Below, piece after piece: positions 60,146 to 64,000 of a stretch of DNA of 64,000 nt. The stretch comes from JAEUNX01 sp034004685. Its GTDB lineage: Bacteria; Pseudomonadota; Gammaproteobacteria; Burkholderiales; Rhodocyclaceae. The notes beneath the pieces are model-generated. The model was not told the origin of the DNA. It made no database searches and saw nothing but the letters and a program-made list of their open reading frames with translations. The first letter of the stretch is position 1. Every line of letters starts with the position of its first letter. The DNA is taken from NCBI GenBank assembly GCA_034004685.1, contig JAVEWG010000003.1:62001-126000 (forward strand), read 5' to 3'. Made by a program: the position numbers and the translations under genes.

Positions 60146-60613
60146 ATGTTCCATGTCGTCCTTCATCAGCCGGAGATTCCCCCTAATACCGGCAATGTGA
60201 TCCGCCTGTGTGCCAATGCCGGCGCCCATTTGCATCTGGTCAAGCCCCTGGGTTTCGATCTTTCCGACAAGCAGTTGGCCCGGGCAGGCCTGGATTACCA
60301 CGATCTGGCGCGAGTCAGCGTCCACGAGGACTGGGGCGCCTGCCGGCGCAGTATCGGTGAGGATGTGCGCTATTTCTATTTGAGCACCCGGGGTGCGGTG
60401 CGCCATGACGCACCGGCTTATCTGCCGGGAGATGCGCTGGTGTTCGGCTGCGAAACCCGGGGCTTGCCTGCCGAGATTCTGGAGCCGGCCGCGCCGGACC
60501 GGCGGGTGCGGATCCCTCTTTGCCCCTCCAACCGGAGCATGAATCTATCCAACGCGGTGGCGGTGGTGCTCTTCGAGGCTTGGCGTCAGCGGGGGTTCGC
60601 CGGCGGGGCGTGA
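60146..60613 (+). CDS. trmL: tRNA (cytidine(34)-2'-O)-methyltransferase
   Basis: 155 aa. It is a SPOUT-class methyltransferase: PEIPPNTGNVIRLCANAGAHL and HLVKPLGFDLSDKQL at the N-terminus, and IPLCPSNRSMNLSNAVAVVL forming the knotted SAM site. It methylates the wobble ribose of some tRNA-Leu. It starts 45 bases after comF in the same direction and converges on gpsA. Confidence 0.94.
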   Translation: MFHVVLHQPEIPPNTGNVIRLCANAGAHLHLVKPLGFDLSDKQLARAGLDYHDLARVSVHEDWGACRRSIGEDVRYFYLSTRGAVRHDAPAYLPGDALVFGCETRGLPAEILEPAAPDRRVRIPLCPSNRSMNLSNAVAVVLFEAWRQRGFAGGA

Positions 60614-60646
60614 GCCCCCGCGCTGGGCAAACTCGCGGGGTGGAGC

Positions 60647-61630
60647 TCACTCCACCTTTGGGTCGCGGGCGAGCAGGCTCTCCACGGCTTCCCGGGGTGT
60701 CAGCTGACCCCGCAGCAAGGCTGCTACGGCGGTGGTGATGGGCATGTCCACCCCAAGACGGTTGGCCAGGGCGTCCACTGCTTCGGCGGTGCCCACGCCT
60801 TCGGCCACGTGGCCCAGGTCGGTAAGGATTTCCGCCAGGCTGCGGCCGCTGGCCAAGGCCAGGCCGACTCGCCGGTTGCGGGAGAGGTCGCCGGTGCAGG
60901 TGAGGATCAGGTCTCCCATTCCGGCCAAGCCCATGAAGGTCTCCGGCCGTCCCCCAAGGGCGACCCCCAGGCGGGCCATCTCGGCCAGGCCCCGGGTGAT
61001 CAGGGCCGCGCGGGTGTTGAGCCCGAAGCCCATGCCATCGGCGATGCCGGCTGCAATCGCCATGACGTTCTTGACCGCGCCCCCCACTTCCGCGCCCACC
61101 ACGTCGTCGCCGGCGTAGATCCGCAGCAGGGGTTGGTGTAGCTCGGTGGCCCAGTGGCGGGCGAAGTCCAGCTTGTGGGCCGCCAGGGTGACCGCCGTGG
61201 GAAGACCCTGGGCGACCTCGGCGGCGAAGCTCGGGCCGGTGAGGACGCCGCAGGGCGCCTCGGCGCCGAGCTCCTCGGCCACGATTTCATGGGGAAGCCG
61301 GCTGGTGCCGGCCTCCAGGCCCTTGCAGGCCCAGATCAAGGGGGTGTCGGGGGCGGTGGCGCGCAGTTGTCGGGCAGTGGTCCGCAGCCCGGCGAGGGGG
61401 GTGACCACCAGGTGGAGGTCGGCGCTTTGGACGGCCAAGGCGAAGTTCCGCTGATAGCGCAGGCCTTCCGGCAGGATGGCTTCCGGCAGATAACGGGGAT
61501 TGCGCCGGGTGCGGGCCATCTCTTCCAGTAGGTCGGCTTCCCGGCCCCACAGGGTGATTTCATGCTGGCGCGCCAGGGCCATGGCCAGCGCCGTGCCCCA
61601 GGCGCCAGCCCCGAGTACCGTGATGTTCAT
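60647..61630 (-). CDS. gpsA: Glycerol-3-phosphate dehydrogenase [NAD(P)+]
   Basis: 327 aa. Rossmann motif GAGAWGTALAMALARQ near the N-terminus. The catalytic lysine is in GGAVKNVMAIAAGIADG, with NTRAALITRGLAEM following. It supplies sn-glycerol-3-phosphate for phospholipids. It is followed downstream only by the convergent trmL. Upstream, seven bases away, is the SH3 protein gene, as in other betaproteobacteria with secB-gpsA linkage. Confidence 0.95.
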   Translation of the reverse strand: MNITVLGAGAWGTALAMALARQHEITLWGREADLLEEMARTRRNPRYLPEAILPEGLRYQRNFALAVQSADLHLVVTPLAGLRTTARQLRATAPDTPLIWACKGLEAGTSRLPHEIVAEELGAEAPCGVLTGPSFAAEVAQGLPTAVTLAAHKLDFARHWATELHQPLLRIYAGDDVVGAEVGGAVKNVMAIAAGIADGMGFGLNTRAALITRGLAEMARLGVALGGRPETFMGLAGMGDLILTCTGDLSRNRRVGLALASGRSLAEILTDLGHVAEGVGTAEAVDALANRLGVDMPITTAVAALLRGQLTPREAVESLLARDPKVE

Positions 61631-61637
61631 GGGCCGG

Positions 61638-62084
61638 TTACAGCCCCCAGACGTCGGTCACCGGGATATAGCCGCTCACCCCGTCCCGATGCTTCACCTT
61701 GATCCAGCCGCCGACCGGTGCGTCCGACAATTCCAGCACCACGTCCTTCAAGACTTCGAAGCTCGGTGGCGCGGAGTCTTCCGGGCGCTGCCGGACGGCC
61801 GCCCGGGGCACCCGCACCTGGACGGTCCGGCGGTGGTCGGAAAGGTAACGGCGTTCGATCCAGGCCAGTCCACCCGTCATGTCCCGGACCTTGGCCCATT
61901 TGTCCAGGGTGACCACCAGTTCCACCGGGGTCTGGGGGAGGATCACGAAGAGTTTTCGGCCTTGCTCCGAGGGGGCGTCAAACAGGACCGTGGCTTCCGT
62001 CACCGAGCGGTGCTCCAGGGCCAGGGCGGGGGCCGCCCCGGTTGCAAGGGCCAGGGCGAGAAGGAGTCGCTGGATCTTCACCAT
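61638..62084 (-). CDS. Exported SH3-like domain protein
   Basis: 148 aa from ATG 62084. Signal peptide KIQRLLLALALATGAAPALA. Two bacterial SH3-like segments follow: EATVLFDAPSEQGRKLFV with ELVVTLDKWAKVRDMTGGLAWIE, then VLELSDAPVGGWIKVKHRDG. The family (DUF1058/SH3_4-like) is periplasmic and probably peptidoglycan-associated. It lies between secB and gpsA with short gaps. Confidence 0.78.
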   Translation of the reverse strand: MVKIQRLLLALALATGAAPALALEHRSVTEATVLFDAPSEQGRKLFVILPQTPVELVVTLDKWAKVRDMTGGLAWIERRYLSDHRRTVQVRVPRAAVRQRPEDSAPPSFEVLKDVVLELSDAPVGGWIKVKHRDGVSGYIPVTDVWGL

Positions 62085-62095
62085 GGAAGGGCGCT

Positions 62096-62557
62096 TTACT
62101 GGACCGGCACTTCCACCGGGCCGCCGGCTTCCTGCTGCTGGCGGGCCTGGAAGAGGGCTTCGAAGTTGACCGGCGCCAGCAGCACGGGCTGGAAGCCCGC
62201 GCGGGTGACGGCGTCGGAGACCGCTTCCCGGGCATAGGGGAACAGGATGTTGGCGCAACCGATCATGGTGATGGGCTCCAGGTCTTCCTGGGGCACGTTG
62301 CGGATCTGGAAGATGCCGGCCTGGGCCACTTCCACCAGGAATACGGCCCGATCGTCGGGCAGCTTGGCGGAAACGGTGACCGTCAGCACCACTTCGAAGA
62401 CGCCCTCGTCGATGGCGTTGCCCTGGTTCTGCAACTGAACGCTGATCTCGGGGGATTCCCGCTCCAGGAAGATTTTGGGGCCGTGGGGCACTTCGATGGA
62501 CAGATCCTTCACGTAGAGTTTTTCAATCGTGAAGACGGGTTGGGCGTTGTCGGACAT
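62096..62557 (-). CDS. secB: Protein-export chaperone SecB
   Basis: 153 aa. The SecB signature includes FTIEKLYVKDLSIEVPHGP near the N-terminus and the acidic surface that docks SecA (FEVVLTVTVSAKL and VEVAQAGIF). It delivers unfolded preproteins to SecA. It follows grxC after 54 bases; the rhodanese-grx-secB-gpsA order is conserved among proteobacteria. Confidence 0.95.
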   Translation of the reverse strand: MSDNAQPVFTIEKLYVKDLSIEVPHGPKIFLERESPEISVQLQNQGNAIDEGVFEVVLTVTVSAKLPDDRAVFLVEVAQAGIFQIRNVPQEDLEPITMIGCANILFPYAREAVSDAVTRAGFQPVLLAPVNFEALFQARQQQEAGGPVEVPVQ

Positions 62558-62611
62558 GAGCTTGAAACCTGTGTGGTTTGGAGGGAAGTGTCAGGGGGTG
62601 TTCGGATGGGT

Positions 62612-62887
62612 TCAGGAGGCATCGCCCCGCAGCAGGGGGTCGAGCTTGCCCGCCCGATCCAGGGCGAAGAGGTCGTCGCAGCCGCCCACATGATAGTCGC
62701 CGATGAAAATCTGGGGAACCGTGCGCTGGCCGGTCCGGGTGATCATTTCATCCCGGCGTCCGGGATCCAGATCCACCCGGATCTTTTCCGTCACTGTCAC
62801 GCCCTTGCGGGTCAGCAAGGCTTCGGCCCGCACGCAGTAGGGGCAGACGGCGGTGGAATACATGGTAATCCTGGGTGTTGCGGTCAT
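62612..62887 (-). CDS. grxC: Glutaredoxin 3
   Basis: 91 aa from ATG 62887. Active site CPYC (Cys15, Cys18) with TVPQIFIGDYHVGGCDDL, the cis-proline and glutathione loop. It is a dithiol glutaredoxin reducing protein disulfides and ribonucleotide reductase. Its ATG overlaps the rhodanese stop (ATGA), so the pair is translationally coupled. Confidence 0.95.
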   Translation of the reverse strand: MTATPRITMYSTAVCPYCVRAEALLTRKGVTVTEKIRVDLDPGRRDEMITRTGQRTVPQIFIGDYHVGGCDDLFALDRAGKLDPLLRGDAS

Positions 62888-63300
62888 TTTCTGCCCCGGG
62901 CCAGGGGCAGACCGGCCCGCTCCCATTCCATGACCCCGCCCCGCAGGTTGAAGACCTGCCCGATCCCGGCCTTGCGCAGGATGGCGACGGCGTTGGCGGA
63001 ACGGCTGCCCGACTGGCAGCACAGGATGACGGGCCTGGGCTGGAGTTTTTCCAGTTCCGGAGCGCGCTTCTCCAGCTCCGCCAGGGGAATGTGGCGGGCA
63101 CCCACGATATGGCCCCCCATGAAGTCGTCCTGGGTGCGCACATCCACCACCAGGGCGTCCTCCCGGTTGATCTTGAGGGTGGCGTCAAGGGGGGACAGCA
63201 TGTCGCCCCCGCTCCGATTGCGGAGAAGGTCCACAACCAGCAGGCCGCCGCTTACCGCGGCCAGGGCGGCCCAATACCAATTTTGCTGAAGGAATTCCAC
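62884..63300 (-). CDS. Membrane-anchored rhodanese
   Basis: 138 aa. An N-terminal membrane segment (WYWAALAAVSGGLLVVDLL) precedes a single rhodanese domain: DALVVDVRTQDDFMGGHI and the active loop CCQSGSRSANA, with catalytic Cys95. It moves sulfane sulfur between thiols. It is coupled to grxC and about 40 bases downstream of the ArsR gene. A sulfur-trafficking role with glutaredoxin is plausible. Confidence 0.92.
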   Translation of the reverse strand: MEFLQQNWYWAALAAVSGGLLVVDLLRNRSGGDMLSPLDATLKINREDALVVDVRTQDDFMGGHIVGARHIPLAELEKRAPELEKLQPRPVILCCQSGSRSANAVAILRKAGIGQVFNLRGGVMEWERAGLPLARGRK

Positions 63301-63342
63301 TGCTTGAGACTCCGTGGGGGTCGGAAGGGTTGGTGCTATGGA

Positions 63343-63666
63343 TTACTGGAGGACATCGCCGCAGAATACTTCGCGCATCATGACGATGAGCTGAAGGGTG
63401 CGTTTGTCGCCCACTCGGTAGAACACCCGGTTGGCATCCTTGCGGGTCAGCAGCACCTCCTTGTCCCGCAGGATGGCAAGGTGTTGGGAGATGTTGCTCT
63501 GGGAGGTGCCGACGGCGTCTACGATGTCCTGGACGCACACTTCGCCATCGCCGATCACGCACAGGATCTTGAGGCGCAGGGGATGGGCGATTGCCTTGAG
63601 GGCCCGGGCTGCGGTCTCGATGTGCTCCTGATGACCTATGAGGTCGATGATCGGGTGCTGATTCAC
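63343..63666 (-). CDS. ArsR/SmtB regulator, possibly persulfide-responsive
   Basis: 107 aa from GTG 63666. Winged helix: ALKAIAHPLRLKILCVIGDG, then QDIVDAVGTSQSNISQHLAILR as the recognition helix and NRVFYRVGD as the wing. Metal-type ArsR sites (CxCxxC near the helix) are absent. Three cysteines exist: Cys36, Cys44 and Cys102. Cys44 and Cys102 fall close to where SqrR/BigR/YgaV regulators have the pair that forms polysulfide bridges. The rhodanese gene downstream supports that idea (as in ygaVP). No strong Shine-Dalgarno precedes the GTG. Confidence 0.82.
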   Translation of the reverse strand: MNQHPIIDLIGHQEHIETAARALKAIAHPLRLKILCVIGDGEVCVQDIVDAVGTSQSNISQHLAILRDKEVLLTRKDANRVFYRVGDKRTLQLIVMMREVFCGDVLQ

Positions 63667-63684
63667 GATTGGTTTCGTCGCGGC

Positions 63685-63706
63685 ATAAATCAATATTATA
63701 AAATAC
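63685..63706. promoter_or_regulatory. AT-rich divergent promoter/operator, ArsR–gpmA
   Basis: A 22-base AT-rich island in a GC-rich genome. On the minus strand it contains a perfect TATAAT (63700-63695) suited to the ArsR gene; on the plus strand TATAAA at 63698 could serve gpmA. Overlapping divergent promoters would let ArsR repress both itself and perhaps gpmA. No clear -35 was found. Confidence 0.45.
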
Positions 63707-63771
63707 CTGTTCGTGCCCGCTACGTCAGTATCTTTCGCCGGCCCCTTTCCATCAACTGCCCGCTCATTGCC

Positions 63772-64000
63772 ATGTACAAAATCGTCTTTCTCCGCCACGG
63801 CGAATCCACCTGGAACAAGGAAAACCGTTTCACCGGCTGGACCGATGTGGATCTCACCGAACTGGGCGTCCAGGAGGCGGTGGCCGCCGGCCAGCTCCTC
63901 AAGCGCGAGGGCTATGCCTTCGACCTGGCGTTCACCTCGGTGCTCAAGCGCGCCAACAAGACCCTCAACGTGGTGCTGGAGCAGCTGGATTCTCTGTGGC
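63772..64000 (+). CDS. gpmA: 2,3-bisphosphoglycerate-dependent phosphoglycerate mutase (5' part)
   Basis: The first 76 codons are present, open to the window end. FLRHGESTWNKENRFTGWTD is the dPGM signature with the phosphohistidine in RHG; VDLTELGVQEA and TSVLKRANKTL follow. It interconverts 3- and 2-phosphoglycerate in glycolysis. It is divergent from the ArsR gene across 105 bases. Confidence 0.95.
   Translation, partial: MYKIVFLRHGESTWNKENRFTGWTDVDLTELGVQEAVAAGQLLKREGYAFDLAFTSVLKRANKTLNVVLEQLDSLW

Noticed and set aside
1..64000. Search for tRNA, rRNA, CRISPR, IS elements, integrases and attachment sites.
   Set aside because: No direct-repeat array, transposase or integrase motif, or cloverleaf with a CCA end was seen. 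Absence by eye is not proof; tRNAscan-SE and ISfinder would settle it.

Overview
The window is a GC-rich (roughly two-thirds G+C), densely coded chromosomal segment of a Gram-negative, flagellated, type IV pilus-bearing betaproteobacterium. The combination of leuC–entericidin–leuD–leuB–asd–fimV–truA–trpFBA–accD–folC–SPOR–cvpA–purF–metZ, flhDC, aspS–DUF502–fmdB and ffh–ypjD–pilBCD points to the Rhodocyclales (Azospira/Dechlorosoma/Dechloromonas-like). That placement is inference from gene order and protein character; no 16S gene is present. I found no tRNA, rRNA, CRISPR array, prophage or insertion sequence. No gap between genes exceeds about 235 bases.

Layout. 1–1895: a truncated HNH endonuclease, a divergent TonB-like protein and a zinc-ribbon NUDIX hydrolase. 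2064–6908: two c-di-GMP signalling proteins (HDOD-REC-GGDEF and REC-GGDEF-EAL) followed by flhD and flhC, a motility-decision locus closed by a terminator. 7143–9112: an MFS permease overlapped by an M48 peptidase. 9225–16619: leucine biosynthesis (leuC, a tiny entericidin-like lipoprotein missed by usual length cut-offs, leuD, leuB), asd and the pilus/polarity protein FimV. 16678–26879: a long co-directional run with many overlaps: EcfT-like membrane protein, truA, trpF, trpB, trpA, accD, folC, a SPOR protein, cvpA, purF, metZ. 26893–30908: lpxH, two cyclophilins and a TPR protein on the minus strand, then cysS on the plus strand. 31015–38783: a giant AsmA-like DUF748 protein, a pterin dehydratase, a REP-like inverted repeat, metY, an unrecognised small protein, and an rtcB–macrodomain pair in which the macrodomain gene carries a frameshift in a G7 tract.

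38816–43917: a fused pabB-pabC gene, a CWC zinc protein, nudB, barstar, a lipid-anchored barnase-like RNase, and a REC-TPR protein with an altered receiver. 44048–46797: aspS, DUF502 and fmdB. 46921–51845: pilD, pilC, pilB and ypjD. 51880–57448: ffh, a DUF455 ferritin-like protein, cytochrome c4, engB, a candidate minus-strand small RNA, hemB and a HAD phosphatase. 57456–60613: bioC, bioB, comF, trmL. 60647–64000: gpsA, an SH3 protein, secB, grxC, a rhodanese, an ArsR regulator with a possible persulfide-sensing cysteine pair, and the 5' part of gpmA.

Most of the window is conserved housekeeping. The items most worth a second look are the candidate sRNA with a CCUCC loop between engB and hemB, the coupled lipoprotein RNase/barstar pair, the frameshifted macrodomain next to rtcB, the ArsR–rhodanese–glutaredoxin cluster, the REC-TPR protein with Glu at the phospho-acceptor position, and the intercalated entericidin gene. 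I did not see an obviously new multi-gene system.
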